Assembly (NCBI RefSeq): GCF_014154935.1
Contig: NZ_JACEHH010000061.1
Location: 1-54,091 of the forward strand
Reading direction: 5' to 3'
Length of the DNA stretch: 54,091 bases
From: Stieleria mannarensis
GTDB lineage: Bacteria > Planctomycetota > Planctomycetia > Pirellulales > Pirellulaceae
The notes beneath the pieces are model-generated. The model did not search any database. It saw nothing but the letters and a program-made list of their open reading frames with translations, and was not told the origin of the DNA. Shown here in pieces: positions 1-9,997 of the stretch. Position numbers and translations under genes: made by a program. The first letter of the stretch is position 1. Each line of letters starts with the position of its first letter.

Positions 1-1383
1 ATTGTTGTCGATCACCGTCTTCGCCTTCAACGACTGTCCCAGCAGACAAACGTTGCGCTTACAGAGGAGGCAAAGACGATTTACGAATCTGTGGCTGCTC
101 TCCAGGAAGACGGTCCGGATGCCATCCAACGACTTATCGACGACGTTTGCGCTCGGATGAATTCGAGTGAGTCTCCCGGACATCACATTGCGCTCGTGTG
201 GGAAGGAATGCAAATGCAGGCCAAATCTCACGGACGCGCATCACCTGATATGTTTTCTGCGATGGTTGCTGCAGCCACCGGCAAGAACGGACCACAGCCA
301 CTTTCGAGTTCGTTACTCGTTGGCGAATTCACTGGCCCGCAGGGCGAAATTCTTGTTTCGGAAAACCGATCGAATGTTCTCGCCGTCGCTCGCGAATCAC
401 TGCTTCGCCAGATCGTTGCCGTTCTGATAGCCGCAGCATGTGCTGGCTTGCTAGTGAATTACCTGCTTCGCAAGATCGTGACGAAACCCATGAGGCGGTT
501 GGTTGATTCATTGCAAAGTGTAGGAGAAGGGAACTTGGAGACGCATAACGATGTGCAAAGTTGCAGTGAACTGAGTTTCTTGGGGCAGCAGATTGATGCT
601 ATGACGTCGAAGCTTGCCGCGGTTGAGAGAGACCGAAGGCATCACATGGAGAAAGCACGCGCAATTCAGTTGAATTTGTGTCCAAAAAGAAGTCGTGCCG
701 GAGGGCTTTCGATCGCGTCCCTTTTTGAACCAGCCGACGACGTTGGCGGAGATTATTTCGATGTCATTGAATTGTCTGATCATTCGGTGCTGCTGTGTGT
801 CGCCGATGTTACAGGGCATGGCGTTCCCGCTGCGATGGCGGCGACATTGTGCAAGGCCTTTCTGACTGACGCGGTAAAGCACTCTACCGAGCCGGCACAC
901 ATTCTTCGCGAAGTGAATCAGCGTTACTGCGATTTCGTCATCGATGGCTATTGCGCAACCATGGCGGTTGTTCATGTTGACACCAAGGCGCAGCGACTCA
1001 GTTATGCGAATGCTGGCCACGAATGGCCGTATTTGCAGCAGACCGACGGATCGGTTGAGCGACTTGATGTCGGTGATTTCATGCTTGGGATCGACCGAGA
1101 CGTTATCTACGAGCAGGGCAGCGCGGATTTCACGACTGGAGAAAAACTGATTCTGGTCTCCGACGGAGTGACAGAAGCGTTTGATCCGGACGAGAATCAA
1201 TTCGGTTCGTCAGGAGTAATCCGAACACTTCAGAAGTCGCAGCACGAGAACTCCAAAAACACTGTTATCGAATTCGAGCAAGCAATCAACGGTCATCGAA
1301 ATGGCCGGCGCGCATTCGATGACACGACGCTCGTAGTTGGAGTTCTCGAACCCCAGTCAAGCCAAGATGCTCGACATCAGTGA
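1..1383 (+). CDS. SpoIIE/RsbU-type PP2C serine phosphatase with HAMP domain (5' end cut by window)
   Basis: The reading frame is open from the first base, so the N-terminus lies outside the window. In the visible part, a membrane segment lies at about residues 137-155 (LLRQIVAVLIAAACAGLLVN). It is followed by a HAMP linker (KIVTKPMRRLVDSLQ) and then a C-terminal SpoIIE-like PP2C domain with the metal-binding motifs VGGDYFDVIEL near residue 250, ADVTGHGVPAAMAA near 268 and LVSDGVTEAFD near the end. Proteins of this family dephosphorylate anti-anti-sigma (STAS) partners in partner-switching pathways. The outer part before the membrane segment is probably a periplasmic sensor. No STAS or anti-sigma kinase partner gene is seen here. 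The gene is probably the last one before the metal region and overlaps the convergent lipoprotein gene by 7 bp. The domain call is firm; its signal is unknown. Confidence 0.88.
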   Translation: MVVDHRLRLQRLSQQTNVALTEEAKTIYESVAALQEDGPDAIQRLIDDVCARMNSSESPGHHIALVWEGMQMQAKSHGRASPDMFSAMVAAATGKNGPQPLSSSLLVGEFTGPQGEILVSENRSNVLAVARESLLRQIVAVLIAAACAGLLVNYLLRKIVTKPMRRLVDSLQSVGEGNLETHNDVQSCSELSFLGQQIDAMTSKLAAVERDRRHHMEKARAIQLNLCPKRSRAGGLSIASLFEPADDVGGDYFDVIELSDHSVLLCVADVTGHGVPAAMAATLCKAFLTDAVKHSTEPAHILREVNQRYCDFVIDGYCATMAVVHVDTKAQRLSYANAGHEWPYLQQTDGSVERLDVGDFMLGIDRDVIYEQGSADFTTGEKLILVSDGVTEAFDPDENQFGSSGVIRTLQKSQHENSKNTVIEFEQAINGHRNGRRAFDDTTLVVGVLEPQSSQDARHQ

Positions 1384-1637
1384 CAACAACTGCCACTTGA
1401 TGATGCTTGGCGACTGCTTGAGACGTCGTAGCTCGGGACGGCAGCCACATTCATGGGTTGAGAACGCAGTGTCTCAGGATCAGGATCTCGATATTTGATC
1501 TCCGAAGCAGCTTGCTCTATCCACTTCTCAGCGGCTTCATTTTCTGCCTGTTGGGAACTGCGCCAGGGCAAATGGCTACACCCAGCAACTGAAAACAGAA
1601 GAGCAATGACGGTCACAAACGCGAATCGAGTCTTCAT
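1377..1637 (-). CDS. small secreted lipoprotein, unknown function
   Basis: A product of about 86 residues starting MKTRFAFVTVIALLFSVAGCSHLPW, which is a signal peptide with a lipobox (VAGC). The start is fixed by a perfect AGGAGG 7 bases upstream of the ATG at 1637; a longer frame upstream is rich in Arg/Pro/Phe and does not look real. The mature protein is hydrophilic and ends SSSGSCCH, so the C-terminus carries a Cys-Cys-His that could bind a metal. I do not recognise the family. It lies convergent to the phosphatase gene and downstream of the four-repeat metal protein, so co-transcription from 3.2 kb is possible but not shown. Confidence 0.6.
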   Translation of the reverse strand: MKTRFAFVTVIALLFSVAGCSHLPWRSSQQAENEAAEKWIEQAASEIKYRDPDPETLRSQPMNVAAVPSYDVSSSRQASSSGSCCH

Positions 1638-1809
1638 AGGAACCTCCTTGCCTGACGCGACAACTGCTTCCTGAGCTGTCGGTGCGGAATGACGAAGTTG
1701 TCGGAAGAAAAAAGGGCGGGGGCGGCGTGTCATCTACCGAGAACGAAGTCAACGGCTTCAGGGACACCACCCCCGCGTGATTGAAAACCGGTAGCGGTTG
1801 CTTTTGTGG

Positions 1810-3204
1810 CTACCGTAGGACCGGCGCATTGACGCCTTGGGAGGCGAGGATCGCCAAGTACTTGTCCGGTTCGGCCGCGATTCGCTTCGCACATCCCGGG
1901 CAGCAGATGTAGATCGCCTTTCCGTTGGCGTGGACTTTAAAGGGCCCGCCCATCGCGTTAAGAGGCTCGTCCATGACCGGGCACTTCTTTTGGGCTGCGA
2001 TGAATGGCTGGTCCTCAGCAGTCACTTTGAAGACGCCGTCTCGGACTGCATCCCTTCCGGCAGGTACGGACGCCGTACTTCCGCCTCCATAGACCATCGC
2101 CAGATACTTCGCCGGCTCCGCTTCGATCTTCTTGATGCAGCCTCTGCAACACAGGAAGATCGGTTTGTCACCAACCATGACCTTGATTGGATTGCCCATA
2201 CTTCCCAGCGGTTCATCCATCACCGGGCAATCTTTCTGCTTCGCGATCAGCGCTGCATCGGCTTGAGTCGCTGACGTGACGGAGATCGGCATCGAGTTCG
2301 ATGATGACGCATTCGCCTCAGACGTCGCTTGATTGCCGCCGTAGACCATTGCCAGATACTTCGCCGGTTCCGCTTGGATCTTCTTCACGCATCCCTTGCA
2401 GCAGAGGAAGATCGGTTTGTCGCCGACCATGACCTTGATCGGATTCCCCATGCTTCCCAGTGACTCATCCATCACCGGGCATTTTTTCTGAGCGGCGATC
2501 AGTGCCGCATCTTCCTTCGTCGCCGAAGTCACAACGATTTCAGGCTTCCCCGTCAAATACTTCTCGGGGTTTGCCTTGACTGCATTCACGCAACCAGCGC
2601 AGCAGACGAACACTCGATCGCCGTCAACGTCCACGGCAACCGGATCGCCCATGCTGCCGAGGAGCTTGCCGCTGACAGGACAGATCTTCTGGCGCGCAAT
2701 CGCCGCGGCGGCCAGTTGCGTTTCACTGGCGGGAACCGTTGCGACCTCTTTGAGTTGCACACCACTGCGTCCCAAACCGGCGAGACCAACCAGTTGAATG
2801 TCGACTTCAACTTGGCGTCCTGCGATCTTGGAAAGATTGACTGGTACCGTAAGACCGCCCTTTCCATCGGGCAATAAGTCGTAGCGATATCGTTTTGCGT
2901 AGCCGTCGACCCGAAGAGAAGCGGCACCGCGGCCAGACTGGACCGACACGGGCTGGCCGCTCGAATCGTAGACAAACATTTGAATGCCTGCTTGTGAAAC
3001 AACAGTTTCCAGCTGCAGCGTGCCGGCTTGCTTGAGTGAACCGCCGTGCGGACCGGTAGCTACTTGTCCGACGGCAGATGAAGGCACCTGTCCCGGCATT
3101 GCATGCTGGTGTCCAGCATGTTGATGTGTGTTGAATTGCTGCGCGGACGCCACTGAGGCGAACAAGCCGCTTAGCAAAACGGATAGAAATACGTGACGTT
3201 TCAT
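1810..3204 (-). CDS. secreted protein with four copies of a CPV-GSMG-CCxGC (TRASH/YHS-like) metal-binding domain
   Basis: 464 residues. The signal peptide ends near ASAQQ (residue 22), then comes a His-rich stretch (HQHAGHQHAM). A beta-rich domain starting GPHGGSLKQAG spans about 52-160 and matches the N-terminal part of the protein at 43031. Four tandem copies of one domain follow from about residue 173 to the end. Each has CPV(M/S) near its start, then GSMG-P-KV, then a pair of cysteines and one more (FLCCxGC), then P-KYL. Repeats two and three are nearly identical and end AKYLAMVYGG. TRASH/YHS-like domains of this kind bind Cu(I) or other soft metals; sequestration or hand-over in the periplasm is inferred. 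ATG at 3204 has GGAG 9-12 bases upstream. A regulon promoter lies at 3275-3303. Confidence 0.85.
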   Translation of the reverse strand: MKRHVFLSVLLSGLFASVASAQQFNTHQHAGHQHAMPGQVPSSAVGQVATGPHGGSLKQAGTLQLETVVSQAGIQMFVYDSSGQPVSVQSGRGAASLRVDGYAKRYRYDLLPDGKGGLTVPVNLSKIAGRQVEVDIQLVGLAGLGRSGVQLKEVATVPASETQLAAAAIARQKICPVSGKLLGSMGDPVAVDVDGDRVFVCCAGCVNAVKANPEKYLTGKPEIVVTSATKEDAALIAAQKKCPVMDESLGSMGNPIKVMVGDKPIFLCCKGCVKKIQAEPAKYLAMVYGGNQATSEANASSSNSMPISVTSATQADAALIAKQKDCPVMDEPLGSMGNPIKVMVGDKPIFLCCRGCIKKIEAEPAKYLAMVYGGGSTASVPAGRDAVRDGVFKVTAEDQPFIAAQKKCPVMDEPLNAMGGPFKVHANGKAIYICCPGCAKRIAAEPDKYLAILASQGVNAPVLR

Positions 3205-3274
3205 TTCATCAGCTCCATTGATAGTGCACCACGAGTTTCCAACTCGCGATCAAGGTCAAAATTAAGGTCAAACA

Positions 3275-3303
3275 GTTGGATGCTTTTCAAACGCAGTTCT
3301 TCA
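3275..3303 (-). promoter_or_regulatory. ECF-type regulon promoter (site 1) for the four-repeat metal protein
   Basis: On the minus strand: ATGAAGAAC, 12 bp, GCATCCAAC. The -10 element ends 71 bp before the start codon at 3204. It matches the two-part consensus shared with 12 other sites in the window. Confidence 0.75.
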
Positions 3304-3323
3304 TCGAATCGTGAAAAATATTT

Positions 3324-6300
3324 CTACGCTGCGATGCGAGTCTCCGTGTGAGATGTTTCTTCCTCGCCTTCCCACAACTCGTCTTTCAGGCCAAATCGCA
3401 TTTTGGTCTCCAAGTACGCAGAATAGAGTGTGGGGACGATGAAGGATGTAAAGGGCTCGGCCAACATGCCTCCAAACACAGGCAAGGCCATTGCGCGAGC
3501 CACATCGGCTCCGCGTCCCGTTGCCAACAGCACAGGGATGAGAGCAGCAAGCGTGGTCACGGTGGTCATCATGCAGGGTCGAATTCGTTTCAGTCCTGCT
3601 TCGTAGACCGTGTCTCGTATTTCTTGGATCGTCTCGATCTTCCGTTTCTTCATCAACTGATGGATGTACGTTGCCATTACAACGCCGTCATCGACTGCCA
3701 GACCGAACAGGGCGATGAAGCCAACCCAGACGGCAGTGTTCAACTCGACTTCCATCCAAGCCACCAGCACCATCCCGCCGGCGAAAGCAACGGGAATGCC
3801 GGTGAAGACCGCGAGCGAGATCGGTAGATTGCGAAACTCAAAATAGATGAGCAGCAGGTTGATACAGATCACCAAGGGGATGATCCACATCAACCTTCGA
3901 TTCGCTTCGATCTGGTTGCGAAAGCTGCCAACCGCTTCCAGCGAGTAGCCAGGCGGCAACGATAGGTGATTTGGATCTGAATCTGGAAGCGTCTGTGCCG
4001 TTCTTAGCTGTTCCTCGATCGCTGCCACCGATTCTAAGTCTCCCTTGGCACCGTTGGTCATGAAGGAGACATGTGCGACAAGCCTTCCGTTCTCACTGTT
4101 GATCGCTCCCGGTCCCCAGGTCGTCTCCAAGGTTGCAAGTTCTTGCAACGCGACAACGGCCCCACTGTGGGTCACAACGGGAAGTCGGCTGAGTTGATCG
4201 ATTCGCTCACGAAGCTCGCGGTTATAGCGGAGACGAACCGGGTATCGCTCGCGGCCTTCGACGGTCTTGATGAGATTCATTCCGCCAAGTGCTGTTTCAA
4301 TCACCTGGTTTACCATCGCCGAGTTCATGCCGTATCGTGAAGCCGCCTCACGATTGACAGTAAATTCAACGTAGGGTTTACCCAGGACAATATCCGGATT
4401 CACCGTACCGGCATTGATAAGCGGCGACTTCTTAAGTTCGGCGGCAACACTCATTGCGGCGTCGGCCAACGAATCAAGTTCATCGCCGTAGACGCGAATC
4501 GCCATCGGGGCTTTGATCCCGGATTGCAACATCACGACGCGTCCCTCGATGGGCTGCAGCGCCGATGCTGGTGTCACACCGGGCAATGTTGCGACGCGGT
4601 TGATTTCGTCCCAGACGTCGCGCGCCGTCACCCCTGGTCGCCACTCGCTTTCGGGTTTGAGCATGACGTAGGTTTCCACCATCGCCGCTGGGGCCGGGTC
4701 GAGTGCCGATTCAACGCGACCGATCTTGCCGAGAACGTCCTTCACTTCTGGAATTTGGCCGATGAGCACGTCCTGCGTTTGCAAGACCTGCATGGCCTGG
4801 GAAAAACTTGCCGCAGGATAGAGAGTCGGCATATAAAACCAGCTGCCTTCGTCCAGTGCGATCCAGTCATCACTTTGCAAACCGGTAAACGTGTGCTTGG
4901 CATCGACGTAGCCGGGAAAGTCGTTTAGCTCAGCGCCGAAGAGATTCGCGAACCGTTCTACCGGTCGCAAGACAGTGGGCAATCCGATCCATGCTCCAAG
5001 ACCAATGACCAGCAGCATGGCTGGGAACGAAAGTGCGAATACCTTGTGATTCAGCGCATGACGTAGGCGCGCCGCATAGATCCACCGGACGAACCGGCTT
5101 GATGGAATCTCTTCGATGGGGCGGATCCGTTCCCTCATCAAGAGCCCCCCCAACACGAACCCCATGCAAGCGGCAATAGCTGTGATCGTCCACCCAGGCA
5201 GATCGAATCGCTCGGCGATGCGTTCACCCCATAGAAAGTGGGACGCGGCCGCCAGCAACGCCGCTAATGCAATTCCGGACGTTGCAGCCGTGACCCTTTT
5301 GTATGTCGCGCTTCTGAGGATGAGGCGGCAGAGCGCGGGAACAATTGTCACCGCCGTTACCATGGCTGCTGCGATCGCGAACGTTTTGGTAAAAGCCAAT
5401 GGAGAAAAGAGCTTGTAGTCGCGACCGGTAAGAAAAAAGACCGGCAAGAAACTGACAATCGTTGTCGCCACGGCGGTGACCACTGCCGGCGCGACCTCAA
5501 CGGCAGCTTCGTACACAACCTCGCTGCGTCTCTTTAACGATTGGGGATCTTGTTTCGCGTGCTCTCCTTGCTCGGACTCCCAATCGGACAGATGCTGATA
5601 GATGTTCTCGCTGATGATGATGCCCATGTCCACCATCGTGCCGATTGCGATGGCGATGCCAGCCAGCGACATGATGTTGGCTTCGACACCGACGACGTGC
5701 ATCGCAATGAACGACATGAGCACGGCGGCGGGCAGGCAGATCGCGACGACGAAACTGCTGCGAATATGCATCAGGAATAGCAGGATGATGACCGCGGTGA
5801 TGAGTATCTCGTCACGTAGCGCGTGCGTCAGGGTCGCCATCGTTTCATCGATCAGTCCTGTGCGGTCGTAAACACCGTGAATCGTGACGCCGTTCAGGGC
5901 AGGCTCGATCTGGGCGATCTTCGCTTTGACACGCTCGATGACCGTCCGGGGATTCTCGCCGTAACGCATCACGACAACACCGCCGACTGCCTCGGCGCCG
6001 TTGTAGTCGAGCGCCCCACGACGGAAGTCAGGCCCCAGTTGGACTTTCGCAACATCACGGACCCGCACCGGCACACCCTTGCGCTGCAGAACAACCGTGT
6101 CTTCGATGTCGGCTATCGCTTTTGATTGATCACCATCCGTACCAAGGAATCCCTTGCCTCGGACGATGTATTCCATACCGGTCGTTTCAACTGTTTTGGC
6201 ACCGACATCCAAATTCGAACCTTTGATTGCCATCGCCAATTGGTCGAGCGACACGTTGTGAAATCGCAGTTTGTCGGGATCGACTTCGATCTGGTATTGT

Positions 6301-6854
6301 CGCACGTAGCCACCGACTGAAGCCACTTCGCTGACGCCTTCCACAGCTTGCAGTTCGTACTTAACGACAAAGTCTTGCAGGCTTCGCAGTTCCGCGAGCG
6401 TCATGCCCTCATCGGGTGGCTGCAAAACGTAGTAGTAGATCTGGCCAAGCCCCGTGGCATCGGGACCGAGTTGGGGAACAACGCCGTCGGGTAATTGTGA
6501 AGCGGCCGTGCCAAGCTGCTCCGAGACGCGACTTCGGGCCCAGTAAAAATCGATTGAGTCCTTGAACGTGACTTGGACAAAGCTGTAGCCGAACATGCTT
6601 TTGCCACGCACGGACTCCGCGCCGGGCACTGCAAGCAAAGACACACTCAGTGGATACGTGACCTGATCTTCGATGTCCTTTGGCGAACGCCCGGGCCAGG
6701 GCGTCAGCACAATGACCTGGTTTTCACCGACGTTCGGAATCGCATCGATCGGAACGGCCTTGTAGCTGAACCAGCCAGCGATACTGAGTCCGATGGTCAA
6801 CAGAATGACGAGCCATGGCTCTTTGACGCAAAACTTGATTATTAGTCGAAGCAT
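3324..6854 (-). CDS. cusA: CusA/CzcA-family RND heavy-metal efflux pump (first copy)
   Basis: 1176 residues, the usual size or slightly longer for a heavy-metal RND pump. The N-terminus (VPIDAIPNVGENQVIV) and the proton-relay helix AGIAIAIGTMVDMGIIISENI, carrying the conserved Asp, are typical. Methionines in WFYMPTLYPAAS, MVETYVMLKPE and VVMLQSGIKAPM fall in the regions that hold the Met triad of Cu(I)/Ag(I) pumps, which favours copper/silver over Co/Zn/Cd. The protein exports metal across the outer membrane together with the adaptor encoded 12 bp upstream and an outer-membrane channel, probably the TolC-like protein at 9998. ATG at 6854 has AGGAGG 8 bases upstream. The family is certain; substrate is inferred. 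Confidence 0.95.
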   Translation of the reverse strand: MLRLIIKFCVKEPWLVILLTIGLSIAGWFSYKAVPIDAIPNVGENQVIVLTPWPGRSPKDIEDQVTYPLSVSLLAVPGAESVRGKSMFGYSFVQVTFKDSIDFYWARSRVSEQLGTAASQLPDGVVPQLGPDATGLGQIYYYVLQPPDEGMTLAELRSLQDFVVKYELQAVEGVSEVASVGGYVRQYQIEVDPDKLRFHNVSLDQLAMAIKGSNLDVGAKTVETTGMEYIVRGKGFLGTDGDQSKAIADIEDTVVLQRKGVPVRVRDVAKVQLGPDFRRGALDYNGAEAVGGVVVMRYGENPRTVIERVKAKIAQIEPALNGVTIHGVYDRTGLIDETMATLTHALRDEILITAVIILLFLMHIRSSFVVAICLPAAVLMSFIAMHVVGVEANIMSLAGIAIAIGTMVDMGIIISENIYQHLSDWESEQGEHAKQDPQSLKRRSEVVYEAAVEVAPAVVTAVATTIVSFLPVFFLTGRDYKLFSPLAFTKTFAIAAAMVTAVTIVPALCRLILRSATYKRVTAATSGIALAALLAAASHFLWGERIAERFDLPGWTITAIAACMGFVLGGLLMRERIRPIEEIPSSRFVRWIYAARLRHALNHKVFALSFPAMLLVIGLGAWIGLPTVLRPVERFANLFGAELNDFPGYVDAKHTFTGLQSDDWIALDEGSWFYMPTLYPAASFSQAMQVLQTQDVLIGQIPEVKDVLGKIGRVESALDPAPAAMVETYVMLKPESEWRPGVTARDVWDEINRVATLPGVTPASALQPIEGRVVMLQSGIKAPMAIRVYGDELDSLADAAMSVAAELKKSPLINAGTVNPDIVLGKPYVEFTVNREAASRYGMNSAMVNQVIETALGGMNLIKTVEGRERYPVRLRYNRELRERIDQLSRLPVVTHSGAVVALQELATLETTWGPGAINSENGRLVAHVSFMTNGAKGDLESVAAIEEQLRTAQTLPDSDPNHLSLPPGYSLEAVGSFRNQIEANRRLMWIIPLVICINLLLIYFEFRNLPISLAVFTGIPVAFAGGMVLVAWMEVELNTAVWVGFIALFGLAVDDGVVMATYIHQLMKKRKIETIQEIRDTVYEAGLKRIRPCMMTTVTTLAALIPVLLATGRGADVARAMALPVFGGMLAEPFTSFIVPTLYSAYLETKMRFGLKDELWEGEEETSHTETRIAA

Positions 6855-6866
6855 CTTACTGACCTC

Positions 6867-9032
6867 CTATTTCACGTCCGGGGAGACAGATGGCACCGCG
6901 GCGATTGACAAGTCACGGACGACTTCACCGCAGCGAAGCATCTCCTCACCCCAATAGGGATTGGCAAGTTCACCACCGGGCTGCATCCAATCGCCTCCTC
7001 CTCCGGGAACCATCGGGCAGTAGTAGTGCGTCAGCTGCTGAGCGGATTTCGGCCCGCGAGCAACCGTTGCCGCGTGCAGCATGGAGTGACTAACCGTGCG
7101 GAAAGCCTCGCGTGCTGTTTCCAACGGTCCATCCATTCGGATCGCAGCACGGCGTGCTCGGGCGAATCGACTCTGAGCCTGATCTGGGACATCGGACATC
7201 ATCTCCAAGCGGGCCAGTGCATCGACCAACGAATTCAAGGCGACGGGTGGCGGCGCCATGTCGGCCGCCATCGCACACTGGAGCTCGAAGTAGGCGTCGT
7301 ATGCCCGGTCAAACTGTGCTGCAGAATCACCGGCCAGCAAGACCGGTTGTGATTCCGGCAACGGCAGAGGGCCCGGCGCGTAGGTCGGAGCCTTGCTCGG
7401 GTCCATCAACGAAGGGTTGCCCGCAAGCTGCATTTGTGAATCAATCAAGAAATTGCCACCGGTCGCAACCACTTCTCCCGCAGCTAACCCTTCAGCGATC
7501 ACCGCATCGGTGTCATTCATAGGCCCCACCGTGACTCGTCGAATTTCGAATCGCCCCGGCTCCGTTTCCACGTAGAGCACGCCCTGGTCGCCCGCGAGCA
7601 AAACGGCGTCACGGGGTACAGTAACGACTCGTTGCTCTTCAAGCGGATCCGTCGAGTATCCGTACTGGGAAGTCGCGACGAGAGGCATCCCACACAAAGG
7701 ACAATCACCCGGCTCGTCTCGAATCACCTGCGGGTGCATCGGACTGATGAACTTGTTTGCCAGCGCCGGATCGTAGGTGTAGTCGGTGGGAATTGCTGGC
7801 ACCGTCAGTCGAGCGGTGGCATAATCGCCGGGCCGTAGCTTGCCATCGAAATTCATGATTTCGACACGAACGCGAACCGTTCGCGTTTGTTGGCTGACAA
7901 CGGGATCGATGAAGGCGACACGTCCTGTGAACACTTCGCCTGGAAGCGACTGGATCTCAGCCTCCACTTGTTGCCCAAAGCGAACCAGCGATGCGTCATC
8001 CGGAAAAAGGTCCAGCATCAACCAGACGCTGCTGAGGTCAGCAATCCGATAGAGTTTCTGCCCTGTCTTTACATAGTCGCCCTCGACGGCAGATTTCTCG
8101 ATGACGGTTCCACTCAGCGGCGATTTTATTCGAATCCGCGACATCGGCTTTCCCGATTCACGCAGCGTCGCAATCTGTTCGTTCGTCATGCCAAGCTCAG
8201 ACAGCTTCTCCTGAGCCATTTCCTGCATTCCGTTGTCGCTGATGCTGAATCTGCTCGCGGCTTTGCTCTCCAGACTCGCGATATATTCCGTTTGAGCTGA
8301 ATAAAGATCGGGGCTGTAGATCAACGCCAGATCGTTACCTTGATTGACCGTGACTCCCGCGTAGTTGGCAAACATCTTTTCAAGCCGGCCATCGATGTAG
8401 GCAGAAATGGTTGACAGGCGGCTTTCATCAAAGTCGATGGAGCCGATGGTGCGAATCGTTCGATTTACATTTTCTGTCTTGCTCATGGCGGTTTGGATTC
8501 CTACCAGCCTTCTGGCGGCTGATTCGATTGTTATCGAAATCCCGTCACCTCCTCCGCCGCCGGTTGCCGGCACCAGTTCCATTGCGCAAACCGGGCACCG
8601 CCCAGGTTCGGTCGACGGCGGCGTACACATCATGGGGCAGATGTAGCGAGTTGGTCCGGCACTGCCTGTACCCTCCGAATTGGCTCCATCACCGCTAGAA
8701 AATCCATCAGCGGTCAACCACTGCGTCCGCTGGGCCACACCGAGCATGAAAAAGCTGAGTCCGACAACGATCAGCACGGTAGCAGCTTGAACTCCTGTGC
8801 GAATCAACCACGCAAAGGTACGCTCGTCGCGCCGCTCGCTCAATGCGACTTCAGTCGAAGTTGATACCGGTGGCTCGCTTGGTTTTCCGACCGAAGCATT
8901 GCTCGATTCATCAACGGTTACCTCCTCGTTGACGGTGACGTTGTCTTCTTTGGAGCTGTCTGTCGCCGATGGAGTTACTGCCTCATCAGCAGGCGCGACT
9001 TGCGGTTTTGATTCTTCATCCTTTTTCATCAT
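6867..9032 (-). CDS. cusB: CusB-family RND periplasmic adaptor with two heavy-metal-binding domains (first copy)
   Basis: 721 residues. A charged cytoplasmic N-terminus is followed by one membrane anchor at about 75-100. A heavy-metal-binding motif comes next (YICPM, then CPVCAMELVP, about 130-155). The barrel-sandwich and beta-barrel regions include GIQTAMSKTENV and RIKSPLSGTVIEKSAVEGDY. A second metal motif (FISPMHPQ, then CPLCGMPLV) lies near 420-445. The C-terminal segment HYYCPMVPGG with NPYWGEEMLRCG resembles the DUF3347-type tail of some CusB proteins. It bridges the pump and the outer-membrane factor and may deliver metal. No regulon-type promoter was found upstream of 9032, unlike many neighbours. 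Confidence 0.93.
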   Translation of the reverse strand: MMKKDEESKPQVAPADEAVTPSATDSSKEDNVTVNEEVTVDESSNASVGKPSEPPVSTSTEVALSERRDERTFAWLIRTGVQAATVLIVVGLSFFMLGVAQRTQWLTADGFSSGDGANSEGTGSAGPTRYICPMMCTPPSTEPGRCPVCAMELVPATGGGGGDGISITIESAARRLVGIQTAMSKTENVNRTIRTIGSIDFDESRLSTISAYIDGRLEKMFANYAGVTVNQGNDLALIYSPDLYSAQTEYIASLESKAASRFSISDNGMQEMAQEKLSELGMTNEQIATLRESGKPMSRIRIKSPLSGTVIEKSAVEGDYVKTGQKLYRIADLSSVWLMLDLFPDDASLVRFGQQVEAEIQSLPGEVFTGRVAFIDPVVSQQTRTVRVRVEIMNFDGKLRPGDYATARLTVPAIPTDYTYDPALANKFISPMHPQVIRDEPGDCPLCGMPLVATSQYGYSTDPLEEQRVVTVPRDAVLLAGDQGVLYVETEPGRFEIRRVTVGPMNDTDAVIAEGLAAGEVVATGGNFLIDSQMQLAGNPSLMDPSKAPTYAPGPLPLPESQPVLLAGDSAAQFDRAYDAYFELQCAMAADMAPPPVALNSLVDALARLEMMSDVPDQAQSRFARARRAAIRMDGPLETAREAFRTVSHSMLHAATVARGPKSAQQLTHYYCPMVPGGGGDWMQPGGELANPYWGEEMLRCGEVVRDLSIAAVPSVSPDVK

Positions 9033-9294
9033 TCCGTTCCCGATTCTGAGGGGAAGTCCAAAGGCAGGTTGTCGCTACGCAGACGGATTCGTCATCGTGT
9101 CGCGCGTGGCAACGTGCAATGACCGGCATGCGCCGTATCATCACGTCAAAGCCATGGCTCAAGGCAATGGTGGAAACGTGTAACGGATGGAACGTACAGC
9201 AGCCTGAAAAAGCAGTCTGCCGCGGGAGCACCAACCATCAACGTTGGTCAAAGAAGGGGTGCCGCGATAAGCGCAGCATTCCCATGTGTTATCG

Positions 9295-9867
9295 CTACAA
9301 CCGCCAAACGCACAGATTGCGTTGAGAGAAATGCGGCGTGAGCGAGCCAGTGCCGAAACCAAAGAAAGATCGCGGTGACTGAACGGAAACGTGGCCCGCC
9401 AAATCGCTGTCGCTCAGGAATGCGATCAGTAGGGTTTCTCGCAATTCCTCGGCTGGGACACGAACCGGGGAAGGAACGGCCGGCTCCGAACGTAGACCGC
9501 AAAGACAGCCCGTGAACTGCCCCTGGTCTGACATCTCGGTCGGCGGCGGACACTCATCATTGGCAACCGGCACGACAGGCGAAATCTCGCCAAACGTTGG
9601 ATCCACTAACGGTTCATCGGCTTGAACTTTCGCCTGATTCCCGGAATCACCGCAGCATGCTTCGCCATCTAATCCCCCACAACAACCGCATAGTTCGTGC
9701 TCACCGCTGACGTCACAGCAGTGGCAGGATGAACACTTCAGCGCTGCACTGTTTGGTCGTGCTTTGCGGCAAGTTCCCTGTGCGGTCGCAAACGCCACCG
9801 GCTGAATCGCCATCACGGCGACCAGGCAAAGATTGAGGACGGTGCGAGTTAAAGGGGAGTTGTGCAA
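9295..9867 (-). CDS. cysteine-rich secreted protein, unknown function
   Basis: 190 residues. A signal peptide ends near FATAQG (about residue 30). A cysteine-dense segment follows (KCSSCHCCDVSG, ELCGCCGG, EACCGDSG), giving more than ten Cys within about 45 residues. The C-terminal half is low complexity and ends in a region of no known type. The best start is a TTG at 9867; the first in-frame ATG (MAIQPVAFA) would cut the signal peptide in half. A metal-sequestering role is inferred only from cysteine content and from its place upstream of cusBA. I do not recognise the family. Confidence 0.55.
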   Translation of the reverse strand: MHNSPLTRTVLNLCLVAVMAIQPVAFATAQGTCRKARPNSAALKCSSCHCCDVSGEHELCGCCGGLDGEACCGDSGNQAKVQADEPLVDPTFGEISPVVPVANDECPPPTEMSDQGQFTGCLCGLRSEPAVPSPVRVPAEELRETLLIAFLSDSDLAGHVSVQSPRSFFGFGTGSLTPHFSQRNLCVWRL

Positions 9868-9997
9868 GGAAATCGTCCGAATGAATACCCAGGTACGGTA
9901 TGCAATCTATATCGGAAATCGAGCCGGAAAGTTCAAGTGGAAATCTCTTGCTCCTAGTCCAACCCACAAAATTTTAGTTTGCCCGAGGAATTTCGCC

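Noticed and set aside
508..1200. 230-residue frame opposite the PP2C phosphatase
   Set aside because: Shadow of the conserved phosphatase domain; composition unlike a real protein.
9128..9215. Possible regulon promoter upstream of the first cusB
   Set aside because: A CCATCCGTT is present on the minus strand but there is no GAAG element at the right distance.
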